Source: Sphacelaria rigidula (taxonomy: Eukaryota > Phaeophyceae > Sphacelariales). Taken from it: 39,581 bases of DNA. The stretch's first letter is position 1; each line of letters begins with the position of its first letter. A model generated the notes under the pieces. The model was not told the DNA's origin. It saw nothing but the letters and a program-made list of their open reading frames with translations, and did no database searches. This document shows positions 12,501 through 20,736 of this stretch, piece by piece. The stretch covers positions 1-39,581 of the forward strand of contig CAXNAA020000011.1 in NCBI GenBank assembly GCA_964200075.2. Direction: 5' to 3'. Both the position numbers and the translations under genes were made by a program.

Positions 12501-15500
12501 GCGCGTGTTTTGTACAGTAAGATTTTAAAGAGAAGCGGGCAACTTGGAGTGCAGACAGCCCAGGACTATCAGTTCTCTCTGCTCACTGTGACGTGAAAAG
12601 GACTTCAACAACGTGCAGCTTCGTACTACCTGCACTGTCCATAAGCGTGTACGTAACTCGGTTGCCCACCGAACCGCGCAGTTCCGTCGCTAATCCTACC
12701 ATGAAAGAAGATGCACAAGTTTTCGCCAACTAAAATAAAGAAAGCGTACCCAAATACTGCAGGGTGTTCATCCCTGTGCTCGATTCATATTCGTTGCTGT
12801 AGGGTTGCGGTGGTAGCTGAGAATGAGTCGGATGGAGTTAGCATGGTTTTGTGAACGGGTGTTATCTGTCGTCGAGGTCTGTGAGATAGGAGTCAAGTGT
12901 TGCCGCGTGCCTTTCAACCGCATTTTTTTAATCGAAAGAGCTCTGAGTTCTTGTTTTGTAGTTTCTATTCGCGCGCCACTAATCACAAGTTAAGTTGAAG
13001 TCTTAAAAGAACAAAAATGTGGCGGGCCTATCAGATCGAGAAAAAGAATTCCACCGCACTTCAGACTACATGATATTAAGTTCATTCGAACTGATCCAAA
13101 CACAACGTCAGGGGTAAGCTGGGTATGTATTACTCGTGAAAACAATATGAACCTGCTCCGACAACTTGTATTTGTGTAAGTTGGGACCAGCTGCTACATC
13201 GTGCATCGCGTCCTGTATTTACCGGGTATACCCCCCGTATTCGCCGGGGTATCTCATACCGTGGTGTGCATGGGTATCGTGGGTATGAGTTTTCGAAATA
13301 CCCGATTAGGCGGGTACGGCAGGTATTGAAATATTGAAATACCGTGGTACCGTAGGTATGAGTTTTGGAAATACCTGATCGAGCGGGTACGGTAGGTGTT
13401 GACATCTCGAAATACCGTGGTATCATGGGTATCGTGGGTATGACATTTGGAAATACCCGATCGGACCGGTATCGGTAGAGTATGAGGTGTCCCAAATACC
13501 GGTACCGGGTACCTACCTCACCTATGGTGCCTGTGGAAGGTATCCGAATAAACATGAGATGCGGTTATGCCTTGGTCACGCCGCATATCAGATGCGTGTA
13601 CGCGGTATTACGGTATAGGTATTGTCTGTAGACCGTACATTGCATCAACGTATCATACTGCACTTTATAGTGGTCATGACAGAGTTTTTACATTTGGAAG
13701 CCATCAGCCGCGCCGCCAGACATGGATGCAGACGATCGTGTCATTCCCGGGAGCAAGGATCCCGGTGTCGGAGGTGAGGGTCCCACTGGATCGGCCGGCA
13801 CCACAGCCGCTACTAGCGGTGGCGGCGCTGGAGTTGCCATCCCCTCCCGATTGTGGCACGTTGTGACTGAATCTGTATCTGTCTCCCCACCGACAGTGGC
13901 CGTAGTCCAGAAAGACGGAGCACGGCTGGCTCCGCCGCACCCGTTTGGCCGCCAAGTACCTGCCATTCCCGCGGTGCCCCAATTCCCTGCACCCCGGTCG
14001 CGGTAGCCCGATCCACTCCCCCCACCACCCCCAGCGGTGGCGCTTCCTGTCCCCTCCTCCTTGCGACGCGTCAACGTACGCGTCAACGTACGCCGCTCTA
14101 ACAAATCGCACTGCGTCGCACCCGGTCTCGATGAACAAGCGTAGCTAAGGAAGGGCGAGAACAGGCGAAGGGAGAACGCCGGCCGACGGCGGCGGAGAGC
14201 GATTGTTCGCGAATAAGTGCTGCGACCACTGTGCCAAGGCATCAGACCACTTGCCGAGGATAGAGTTGATGATGAGGGTCGTGGTATCAGTACACGCGCG
14301 CTGCGTCATCATATCGAAGTGGGCGTTGGTGTACGACCGAAGATCGGAGGTCATCTTCGCAAAGGCCGCCGTAAGCGCCTCCACCCAGCCGGCACACATC
14401 GCGTCCTCTGCACCGGACGGCGCTCCCGAACCGGCACCCAGCAAGCGCCCGAGCGCTTCACCCATCAGACCGAAACGGTCCGGCAGGGATATCTTGTCGC
14501 TCGAACTAGAACCCGCAGCACCGCGCGGCATGATTGCTGCAACGTCGAGTAAGGAGAGAGTGCGGAACATGCTCGCCACCTTCGAAGAGACACGTATCAT
14601 GGCACTCAGGACCTCCTGCAACTCAGGTGGACTTAATGACCGTACTGGCGGTTTGCCGGTGAGGAGCCACCACTTACGTGACGCGGCGTCCTACCAAAGC
14701 TGCACAAGATTCCGCACCCCATACTTTCGTCGCTGCTCCACCTCAGCTCAAGCTGCAGCCTGGTTTGCCGCTGGCTGCTGTCCACCCCACGGCTGCACGT
14801 TGGTCCACGCCCCGCCTCCACCCACGGATCCCGAACCGACAAGGTTTGCGGTCTGGAGGTAGGTGTTGTCCCAACGAGCAGCGAGGGGCGCAGCTTGTGC
14901 TACCGTTGAACCGATGTCGAAGGTGCTTGATCCCTAGCCAGCCTATGCAAATTCCCCGCGCGGCTCAGCGCGTACCCTTGGCGTACCTGGCCATACCACC
15001 GTTGGACGGGCCGGTGACCGCAGGGACATATCGCCAGCGACGGTAGTGAGCGGCCTAGCCGCCTCTGCGCCATGACCCCTGACCGCCGCGCGGGAAAAGT
15101 TATGATCGGGGCGGCTGACGGATGTTACGGGTCTTGCCCTTGATAATTTTTACTGTTGGACCACCTTCCCCAAGTGACGAACCTCGTCTGTAACCGATGT
15201 CATATTGGACCCCAAATCCTCCAAGCTCGTCTCGGTGCCCTCAAGGTTGTCGGCGATGGTCTCCACGTGATGGCTAATGCGGCCCATATTTTCGGTGATG
15301 TCGCCCACCCGGTTGGTCAGAGTGTCGATCTGGATCGTAACCCGCGGCAATCCCACCGCCATCTCATCATCGAGGGCGGGCCACCCCGACGTAGTGTCAT
15401 CACTGTGCGTGTCCCCGCTGTGTGCCGCAGACCTACTGGAAGACGACCTCGTCTGGGATGCAAGCGCGGAAGCGGGCGCCGCGGCCTTCTGTTTATCATT

Positions 15501-18500
15501 AACCCCCGCCCCCGCCGAAGCTCCTCCTGACGACGGCATGTTGGTCAGAGCCGTGAGAACTGCACATGAAAACTTCAGAAAACACTCGGGACGCACGAGC
15601 TACGGCAGCGATTCGAGATGTTGTAACTCGCTAATAGTCGCGACGTCCGTATCCCGTAACTCACACACCTCGAACTCACTCCACACCCCACCACTGTCGC
15701 TCAGTCGTGCTTGCACTTGCCCCTGTATCTCGGCTGCTTCGCACACTCTGAGGCTCTGAACTAACTCACCCACACGATCACATCACGTCCGAAATGGCTC
15801 CAAGATACTCCAACCGCAATCCAGATCTGGAAAATTCCTATCCGCTTCCGCACAAAAGCTTGATTCTTTTCAAAGACAGAATCGAATAATTCTCGTCTTC
15901 TTTGAATGCACTTGAGATGCTTCCTTGTCAGGCGGATTCTACACTCCATATACTACGCACTAGGTGTGATGCACTGGAAGGCGAAGCGTGGTCGCCACCT
16001 ATCGTCGTACAAGGGGCGCGCAAGGCACTCGTACCGAGCAATACCATGCACACCACCGAACGCGGGGCATGATCACGCTCCAAGCCTGAAACTTGTGCCG
16101 ACGATCCAGCCTTGAACAGGGCTTTTCAGATGTGCCGTGTGTTGGGCCGTAGGTCGTCCCTCTGGGGGACATCGCTCGTGTGAACTACACCTACTTTGCG
16201 GCTGATCCCAGCTGATAATTTATAAAAAGACTCTTGTATGCGAAAGTCGGTACACATTCAACCTTTTTCTTTGGCGCAACATTGATGAATAAAAAGTGGG
16301 AAGCATGTATACTTGATCCATTTCGTATGAATAGGGGCAGGGAACATGCACGAGTACATATGATTCAGGCTGCAGCAATATAAATTGTAAATCATGCACG
16401 CTTGATTCACCTCGTATGAAGGAAGATGGGAAACATGTACGTATGATTTATCCTGCATAAACGGTAGTCGGGAACCACGTACGCTTGATTAACTTTCTAT
16501 GAATGGGGGTGAGGAACGTGTGCCCATGATTCATGTTGAATTGATGGGAATTGGGAAACATGTACTCATGATTCACACCATACAAATGGAAGGTAGGAGG
16601 GGTCTACCTTCGACGGTGTACCGCATGAATCACGAGCTGGGAATGTGTACACTCAGAGAGTGTGGTATGAATCACGAACCCAAAACATGTACATATCACA
16701 ACTTGTTCACGTATCGTATGATTGATTCGTACCAATGTTGAATATGAGTCGAATCACGATTCAATTCGTCCGAACCGTGGAATGTTACTGAACAACTGCG
16801 TGGTCGGCACTTCTTGTAGCCAACAAGCCTTGCTAAAAATGTTCTAAAATGTCTGTGTTCGAATCTTCACAACCCCATTTTTCGGGTGAAGATACTTGCG
16901 CGCCCGTTGTACATGTACCAGAATGTGAAGAAAAAACGTGCGTAGTGCTATATACCATTTCAATCAAGTTAGCAAAGGTTGATATTACCTCGCAAAACAT
17001 TGTGCAGTAAAACGCTGATAATCTCACGCATATGGGCATCGGCTGCGAGACGTCGAAAGCGGTGTCATACGACCTCAGCTGTTTTTCGCAAGACTATGAA
17101 GCTGGTGCCCGCGGAGGGTGGGCAACACCAAAGCAGCGACAAACTCTGCCTTCCCTCGACCCCCGCAGCCTCATTGTCCTTTGAAGTATCGATAGACTTT
17201 CGTACCAAAGCCGTACACTACAAACCAGTCTTGCGCCAAAACAAAACAAACGGTTGTTTCTGAACAGAATTGGAGCTCTCATCATCCCTTCGCGCACTGC
17301 TGCAACGCTCAATCCCAGATCTAGACGCACGGGCTTGTTGATTGTGGTAAAGTTTCAGCGCATAGCAGCGACATGGCGTGCACGACTGTGCTTCCTGCCC
17401 TGACCATCTCTACAGTCGATACCGGGATGACTTTTCTGCCGATTGTCCTTATCCAGAGGGTGTGCCAGTACTGATTCACGTTCGTTTGTCAGCACTGTAC
17501 CCTCCCAGGAGATCATGATATGGAAGTGAATGCACCGCCATGTCCACATATGGTCGTTTTGAGGGCATATCGACGGTATATCGGTATTCGCATAGTTTAA
17601 TTCGCGAAAGGGAAACTTGGTGCACGTACCGCCCATGCTGTGTCCAACTACTGCACCAAGTTTCATGGTGGTGCCTTTGCCCACGGTCGAGTAATGCACA
17701 AGCAAGTTTCCGTACAAAAGTGCAATGATTCTTGTATGAGCGCCAAGTGCGGGCTGTCACAAATGCAGGGCGGGCATTCCGGTACGTTTCGTTTTTCCCG
17801 CAAGACTGAATCGTTTTTGGGATCTATCACACACGCCCAGTGTGCTCTAGCGATGTGAGGGTCAAGTGTGCATCTTGCACGAAAACCCGGTGAAGTATGT
17901 GATTCATCTGCTGTAGGAAAACACGGAGGCGTTGATGCATTTAAAAGCACTTGTGACTTGACTCAGCTCGTAAGCTGAATGATAACGCTGGCATGCATTT
18001 TATCCGACCCTCCTCCTACCGGATATTTCTGGCAATCACGGAGATTCGGAGTCGACATCCGTCAGAAACCACGTATATTCGGCAAGAACGCGCGGAAGGA
18101 GGATTGCACCTTTTCGGGACTCTCTACCCCACAATCGTGTGTTCGCGGCAGTTATCTATTTGTGTTGCTTCCAAGTCAAAATGATCAGAGGCGCCCTCTT
18201 GTGAATCGGCATAATACTCACTTAAAGACTAGACAAATGGATACCTGCCGCTGACACACTATTGCGGGGGGAAAGTGCACCGGTCGGGCAAATAAATGAT
18301 CCGTGTGGAAATTGCTTGATTTTAGTGTTTTTGATTTGTGCCGTAGGAATCAATACTTGGGCTTTGTTTTCAGCGTTGCGACCCAGGTAAGCGCAGCCCA
18401 GGCACGCGGAATGGCGCAAAAGTTGCGTGGGAACCTTTTCGACCATCGCTCGACATTCTTTCCTCTTTCGAGCAACCAGGCCTGAAAGATAGTGGATTTG

Positions 18501-20104
18501 GTGATTACAACCGGCGATAGTTCGTCCGAACCGTGGAAAAGTGCCACAAATATACCATGGTGGGGAGTCCGGTCCCAAAACGGAGTAGGGAAACATGCGT
18601 TTAGCGGGGGCAGGAGGATTCTAATTGGCCAATGAGTTGAAGCAACGAGTTGAAGTTACAGTACATGTGATTCATTGGTCTTTTGAATGATGAATGCGCT
18701 GCTCGTAATGTTAAAACACTCACTGGTGGGCTGCTGCATGTCGTCGCACACGCTACAGCGATTACCATTTCACGTGGTGGGAGCATGGGCAGAAGCGTGA
18801 GCACAAATTCGGAAGGGCGCCCTCGACAGTCGTTCGACTATTTGATCGAGAGACTGCAACTACAATCACGAGCCAGGATTCGTAGACTTGCGAAAGGAGC
18901 GCTCAAAGACTTTTGTGCCATGTGTGTTGTCATCTCATTTATTCTGAACGCCAGTCTACACCTTGCCGTGTATGTGGTCGAGGAAGGTCGAAACAGGAGT
19001 TTTTTCATTTCTTTCTTTATTGTAGCAGCCCACCTTCCTTTTGCGGTCCTTGCTCTATTTTTTATCCCGAGAAGGCCTCAGCGGCACTACTGTAGCTGTA
19101 GGGACCACTGTACCACCGTACCACTTTCATGATGACCCAAATATGCTTGAAACTTCGACCCTGCAGTACCTGAATCGCTACAAATACCCCGGTGTCTGTA
19201 CTGGTCATGTAGGCTCACCTCCTTACGAGCGCCGGCAAAGAGTTCTTCATAGCCATCGATAGCGTCTTTCACATCATCCTTTGGGAGCACGGATTCCGTA
19301 TTATTGAGCACGTGTGTGACCCCAGACATGGACTTGTAGTCCATACCATCGCGCTTGGTCTGCGGTGTAGTATTTGGAACAGGAGGGTAAAACAGGATGC
19401 AGAGAAAAGGAAACAACATTTGTGACCACATACGAAGGATCCAGCCCCCGGCCATGCATACATGAACATACTCGCCGACAGCGGTGAATTGAAACCAGGA
19501 AATGGACCAAGAGCTGGCCCTGCTCAAGGTGATAGCCACCAACAGTGCAGTAATCAGTACGAGGACCTAATTCCCGCGATGGCGCGCTCATCGTTTACTT
19601 TCCGTCACCAGTGCTTTGCCCTCATTTATCGACCCTACGGATACAGAACTTCCCAAGGGGTATAGAACTTCCAAGCCCTCCGAACCGCACGGTGGTCGGT
19701 GTGTTCTTCGATAAAAGCGGGGAAACGTAGATCCAAATACACCGTCAGTTAGATTTTTCGCCAACAGCATTGCACTTCAGGGTATGAGACGTGCCAGCAG
19801 TTCGAGCCGGCCATCGCACAACAGCGATGATCGCAGCTCATAATCATCGCACTCATAACACTCTTGGCCAGCCACGTTCACTTGCCGTTGAACCTGCCGT
19901 TAAACTGGAGAATCGCACCTGGCGCTTGGTGAAGAACAAGACGTAGATCATGCTGACGCCAGCGACGGCTGCAATGGACGCCGAAGTGCGTGGGTTATCC
20001 CTCGCAGCATCCAGAGCCTTTTCCAAAGCAACCGATGGCTGGGTACTCTTCATGATTGCAGCTGATATTCCAAGCAAAGGACGGGGCAGCAATTCATTAC
20101 TCAT
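2616..20104 (-). CDS. SMT1: Sterol 24-C-methyltransferase (SMT/ERG6 type), nine exons over 17.4 kb
   Basis: Transfers a methyl group from S-adenosylmethionine to C-24 of the sterol side chain, at the ER membrane. Exons (minus strand): 20053 or 20104-19919, 19359-19219, 9308-9241, 8760-8628, 6152-6039, 5439-5293, 5029-4829, 4414-4232, 2714-2616. Every junction is GT-AG and in phase (intron 3 is phase 2, the rest phase 0), giving 406 residues from the ATG at 20053 or 423 from 20104. In 406-residue numbering: membrane helix about 24-40; sterol-site motif [11 protein letters not shown] at 124-134; SAM motif [11 protein letters not shown] at 166-176; IEATCH at 237-242; YEWVVTD at 266-272; C-terminal [13 protein letters not shown]. 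All the signature regions of the family are intact and the length is normal. Introns are 559, 9910, 480, 2475, 599, 263, 414 and 1517 bp. The start choice and the AAG acceptor of the last exon are the least certain points. Confidence 0.93.
2802..2826. repeat. Interstitial telomere-type repeat (CCCTAA)n
   Basis: Three consecutive CCCTAA-phase units are followed by CCTAACCC with one base lost. On the SMT coding strand this reads as TTAGGG repeats. It sits inside the last SMT intron, far from any chromosome end that can be seen, so it is an internal tract. Confidence 0.85.
2827..4231 (-). other. SMT intron 8, rest
   Basis: Non-coding by the exon model. Besides the telomere-type tract and the AT microsatellite I see no well-formed element. 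A short minus-strand block at 3243-3196 has good splice-like ends but does not encode SMT sequence. Confidence 0.6.
3548..3577. repeat. (AT)15 microsatellite
   Basis: Thirty bases of perfect AT dinucleotide repeat within SMT intron 8. Confidence 0.95.
4450..4650 (+). repeat. Dispersed repeat family D, copy 1
   Basis: Shares ordered blocks with 23045-23270 (same strand) and 18365-18545 (opposite strand): CCACGATTT, then GCTCGAAAGAG (4515-4525), then TTTGCGCCAYTCC-rTGCCTGG near 4568, ending in a tac-gaatc palindrome-like motif. Lies in SMT intron 7. This is the most diverged of the three long copies. No open frame is shared in full, so the family is probably a decayed transposon or short interspersed element. 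Confidence 0.65.
7021..7264. repeat. Fold-back element with inverted arms of about 100 bp
   Basis: The left arm 7021-7122 pairs with the right arm 7162-7264. Matching blocks in reverse complement include TATTTAGAGTTGGA, TATGGACAATGAA, GTGCACACAAG and TTTCATGAGTTG. The arms differ by scattered substitutions, roughly three quarters identical by eye. The spacer is about 40 bp. There is no open frame. This is the shape of a fold-back or MITE-like non-autonomous transposon. A weaker related piece (TGCACTAG-CGG to CATAACTCT) occurs near 7690-7735. Confidence 0.75.
7744..8304 (-). CDS. Hypothetical 186-codon open frame inside SMT intron 4
   Basis: I do not recognise it. It is the longest uninterrupted frame in the intron and is open from 8304 to a stop at 7744, in the same strand as SMT. 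Composition is rich in R, P, H and G with no clear hydrophobic or coiled-coil pattern. The DNA contains a short direct repeat, GATTCTAGTATGGA, at about 7778 and 7951, which hints at repeat-derived sequence. No start context, splice partner or domain supports expression. It may be a transposon fragment or a chance frame. Confidence 0.2.
   Translation of the reverse strand: MRRVVIDPLCTFISHYSGTPITGLVAVHIVGGDVIQQIKVPNSCPNALKICGRVADMKARTRISDLAPTSWANLDTDELGHNHGEGAHLRKSLRPYFLVDYTPCLVVPSPNGDSVHTRISVKPPIDGFGGWRILVWAFPGARGDDRCPHPHPIRNLSRDMAHIGLHTRIRILRADALDELNLDIAS
8628..8760 (-). CDS. SMT1: SMT exon 4: sterol-binding region I
   Basis: The frame reads [19 protein letters not shown] and then [13 protein letters not shown], the most conserved SMT segment outside the SAM site. 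Its first base completes a serine codon split by the phase-2 intron after exon 3 (9308-9241, which ends in QKMVN). It ends at GAG before a gtgagt donor and joins to [13 protein letters not shown] at 6152. This exon lies hidden in a different frame from the long minus-strand open frame at 8624-9079, which is a shadow. Confidence 0.93.
9955..10240. repeat. CATGTAC/TGATTC degenerate tandem repeat, block 1
   Basis: Repeated units of roughly 45-60 bp carry the ordered words CATGTAC or ATGTAC, then TATGATTC, then GTATGAA, then GGGAA. Units are in both orientations, with GAATCA and TGATTC alternating. It is diverged, in SMT intron 2, and encodes nothing convincing. Confidence 0.6.
10255..10600 (+). 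repeat. Dispersed repeat family C, copy 1
   Basis: Aligns along its whole length with 21366-21705. Shared words in order include GTTCATCAGGAGGGTG, GGGACAAGCTCGATCGAC, ATACCGAAGAGT, GACCCCCGATGACCGG, CAGT-TTGA-TACAG, a T-rich run and TGGAATGTGGA. It lies in SMT intron 2, while the partner lies in intron 1 of the divergent gene. It has no intact frame and its ends are undefined. Confidence 0.8.
10690..10875. repeat. CATGTAC/TGATTC degenerate tandem repeat, block 2
   Basis: Four diverged units with the words ATGTAC, TGATTCA, GTATGAA and GGGAA, the same family as 9955-10240. It follows immediately after repeat C and may be part of the same accreted insertion zone. A single stray unit, GTGCACGTATGATTCACG, occurs at about 11400. 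Confidence 0.55.
12020..12235 (+). repeat. GGTAT-rich minisatellite, block 1
   Basis: About two to three units of roughly 70 bp built from TATCGTAGGTATGAC, TTTGGAAATACCCGAT, GGTATCGGTAG and TCGAAATACCGTGGA, followed by a GTCCCAAGTACC / GGGTACCTGCC tail. The same units and the same tail occur at 13205-13540. In SMT intron 2. Confidence 0.75.
12240..13200. other. Spacer between the two minisatellite blocks
   Basis: About 960 bp inside SMT intron 2. It contains GT-rich stretches and short frames on both strands but no recognisable gene. Because it is flanked by direct copies of the GGTAT repeat, it may be the unique interior of one insertion. Confidence 0.35.
13205..13540 (+). repeat. GGTAT-rich minisatellite, block 2
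   Basis: Four or so units of about 65-75 bp, same orientation as block 1. It begins with TATTTACCGGG, as block 1 does, and ends with the shared GTCCCAAATACC / GGGTACCTACC tail. Unit words are GGTATGAG, TTGGAAATACC-GAT, GCGGGTACGGTAGGT and GAAATACCGTGGT. The long minus-strand frame through it (13130-13555) is a by-product of the repeat. Confidence 0.75.
13722..14006 (+). CDS. Hypothetical 94-residue Gly/Pro/Ala-rich ORF in GC-rich block
   Basis: Starts at ATG ([15 protein letters not shown]) and is rich in G, P, A, S and V, with no fold-like hydrophobic pattern. It resembles the disordered N terminus of a gag-like or structural protein but has no diagnostic motif. The opposite strand is also open over the same DNA (13704-14138), so the coding sense is not established. 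Confidence 0.2.
   Translation: MDADDRVIPGSKDPGVGGEGPTGSAGTTAATSGGGAGVAIPSRLWHVVTESVSVSPPTVAVVQKDGARLAPPHPFGRQVPAIPAVPQFPAPRSR
14145..14621 (-). CDS. Hypothetical helical ORF in GC-rich block
   Basis: Up to 158 codons. The segment from the internal ATG near 14531 ([13 protein letters not shown]) reads as a low-complexity linker followed by an amphipathic, helix-forming region ([21 protein letters not shown], then [16 protein letters not shown] in that order). The composition is more protein-like than its overlapping plus-strand frames. No family recognised. Shares strand and style with the ORF at 15150-15539. Confidence 0.3.
   Translation of the reverse strand: MQEVLSAMIRVSSKVASMFRTLSLLDVAAIMPRGAAGSSSSDKISLPDRFGLMGEALGRLLGAGSGAPSGAEDAMCAGWVEALTAAFAKMTSDLRSYTNAHFDMMTQRACTDTTTLIINSILGKWSDALAQWSQHLFANNRSPPPSAGVLPSPVLALP
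15150..15539 (-). CDS. Hypothetical 129-residue Ser/Ala-rich coiled-coil ORF
   Basis: From the ATG at 15539 ([12 protein letters not shown]) a disordered S/A-rich half is followed by a regular heptad-like half ([17 protein letters not shown], then [18 protein letters not shown]), ending at a stop at 15150. This pattern, a flexible head and a trimeric or dimeric coiled coil, is typical of structural or gag-like proteins. The ORF and the one at 14145-14621 are on the same strand about 530 bp apart. No known family recognised. Confidence 0.35.
   Translation of the reverse strand: MPSSGGASAGAGVNDKQKAAAPASALASQTRSSSSRSAAHSGDTHSDDTTSGWPALDDEMAVGLPRVTIQIDTLTNRVGDITENMGRISHHVETIADNLEGTETSLEDLGSNMTSVTDEVRHLGKVVQQ
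16280..16740. repeat. CATGTAC/TGATTC degenerate tandem repeat, block 3
   Basis: The longest block of this family, with eight or more diverged units of about 50-60 bp carrying GGGAA-CATGTAC, TATGATTCA, GTATGAA and GGAAG words. Toward its right end the words switch to the reverse orientation (TATGAATCACGA, ACATGTAC), so the block is a head-to-head arrangement. In SMT intron 2. Confidence 0.65.
16738..16790 (-). repeat. Fragment of repeat family D
   Basis: Contains ATTCGTCCGAACCGTGGAA, also present at about 18518-18538 within the longer family D copy. It directly abuts the CATGTAC block. Confidence 0.55.
16800..18360. other. SMT intron 2 stretch without recognised element
   Basis: Only short frames on both strands, none with a motif, splice partner or protein-like composition. 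I see no repeat shared with the rest of the window. Confidence 0.4.
18365..18545 (-). repeat. Dispersed repeat family D, copy 2
   Basis: In reverse complement it matches 23045-23270 block by block: GGTTCGGACGAA, then GTTGCTCGAAAGAG (18463-18475), then a GTCGA word, then TTTTGCGCCATTCC-CGTGCCTGGG and TACCTGGGTCGCAACGC. Frames through the repeat read alike in the copies (for example [12 protein letters not shown] against [12 protein letters not shown]), which may mean an ancestral coding sequence. Confidence 0.75.
18785..19132 (+). CDS. Nested ORF: small protein with two predicted membrane helices
   Basis: Reads 115 residues from the ATG at 18785 ([15 protein letters not shown]). A basic, helical N-terminal part ([19 protein letters not shown]) is followed by two hydrophobic segments, roughly [20 protein letters not shown] and [19 protein letters not shown], separated by a short charged loop (EEGRNRS), then a basic IPRRPQRH tail. 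This is a coherent membrane-hairpin design, unlike most random frames here. It is on the strand opposite the SMT and within its intron 2. No family recognised. It may be a complete small gene, one exon, or a transposon relic. Confidence 0.35.
   Translation: MGRSVSTNSEGRPRQSFDYLIERLQLQSRARIRRLAKGALKDFCAMCVVISFILNASLHLAVYVVEEGRNRSFFISFFIVAAHLPFAVLALFFIPRRPQRHYCSCRDHCTTVPLS
19919..20104 (-). CDS. SMT1: SMT exon 1: N-terminal membrane anchor
   Basis: Two in-frame ATGs are possible, at 20104 and 20053; the second gives 45 residues in this exon. Both lead into a hydrophobic stretch ([15 protein letters not shown]) followed by basic TKRQ, a typical single N-terminal anchor with the catalytic domain on the cytosolic face. 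The exon ends at CAG before a gtgcga donor and joins in phase 0 to the exon at 19359. The assignment rests on the fit of the join and on the position directly upstream of the conserved acidic helix ([15 protein letters not shown]), because N termini of this family vary. Confidence 0.75.
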
Positions 20105-20736
20105 CGGCGAAGAGAGAGGCGCCAGCGAGGCCACCCACCCTGCGCAGAGCACACCTCGAATCGAACACTTTTTTTAACGTGTGAAAGCACAGAACTAACT
20201 TACAATGGCAGTGAGGGAAGGTGAGGATAGTGCCAACCTAAAGGCACAGCAAGTTTGGCCTTCAGAATGAAACGTTTTGGATGCATTGGCTACGTCTGTC
20301 GATGGGAAATAAGAAACTTACCTCGCTTGGTGGATAAGGTTCCAGCTTGAAGAAGACCCACAGGTATAAGCTATGGGGTCCTTGAGCGATTCCCCGAAAC
20401 ACTCCATAAGGTGGTTCTCGCCACATTCGATCTATCTCTGAAAAGTATACCCGTTGATCAAAAGTGGACACACAAGGTGGATCACTTCCTTGCCGAACAT
20501 TATCTGGCGATTTACACTGCGGGTAAATTGTCGCATGCTATGTCTTGAAGGAGCGGTTGAGTAGAAAGCTGCACCTACGATACAGATGAGCACAACAGGC
20601 CCGAATCCCATCTCTTAGACACAGCTACTCGGTGCTCTGTGAAACGTAGCCTGGGCCCTGCGGGATCTTGGTTTTGCCCTCCAGGATCTTGGCTTCGAGT
20701 ATCACGAGTGCAGTACAGGTATAGGCACAACAGACG
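20105..20736. promoter_or_regulatory. Shared upstream region of two divergent genes
   Basis: Lies between the SMT start (minus, 20104 or 20053) and the first ATG I assign to the large plus-strand gene (20737). It should hold both promoters and 5' UTRs. I can point to no certain TATA box or other element. Confidence 0.45.

Larger units (their letters stand above)
13690..15600. mobile_element. GC-rich insertion with gag-like low-complexity ORFs (inferred)
   Basis: This 1.9 kb block is visibly richer in G+C than the rest of SMT intron 2 and carries several open frames rich in A, G, S, T and P: 13722-14006 plus, 14145-14621 minus and 15150-15539 minus. A further minus-strand frame without a start (about 14790-14935 region) is Gly/Gln/Ala-rich. 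A 12 bp tandem duplication of CGTCAACGTACG is at about 14068-14092. No reverse transcriptase, transposase, integrase or terminal repeat is visible. Calling it a decayed mobile element is an inference from composition and context. Confidence 0.35.

Noticed and set aside
13688-14242. Long minus-strand frames opposite the 13722-14006 ORF.
   Set aside because: High G+C removes stop codons in several frames at once; none of these has a motif, so the length is not evidence.
9955-16740. CRISPR-like array.
   Set aside because: Units are diverged, vary in length, switch orientation and have no constant spacer pattern; the window is eukaryotic.
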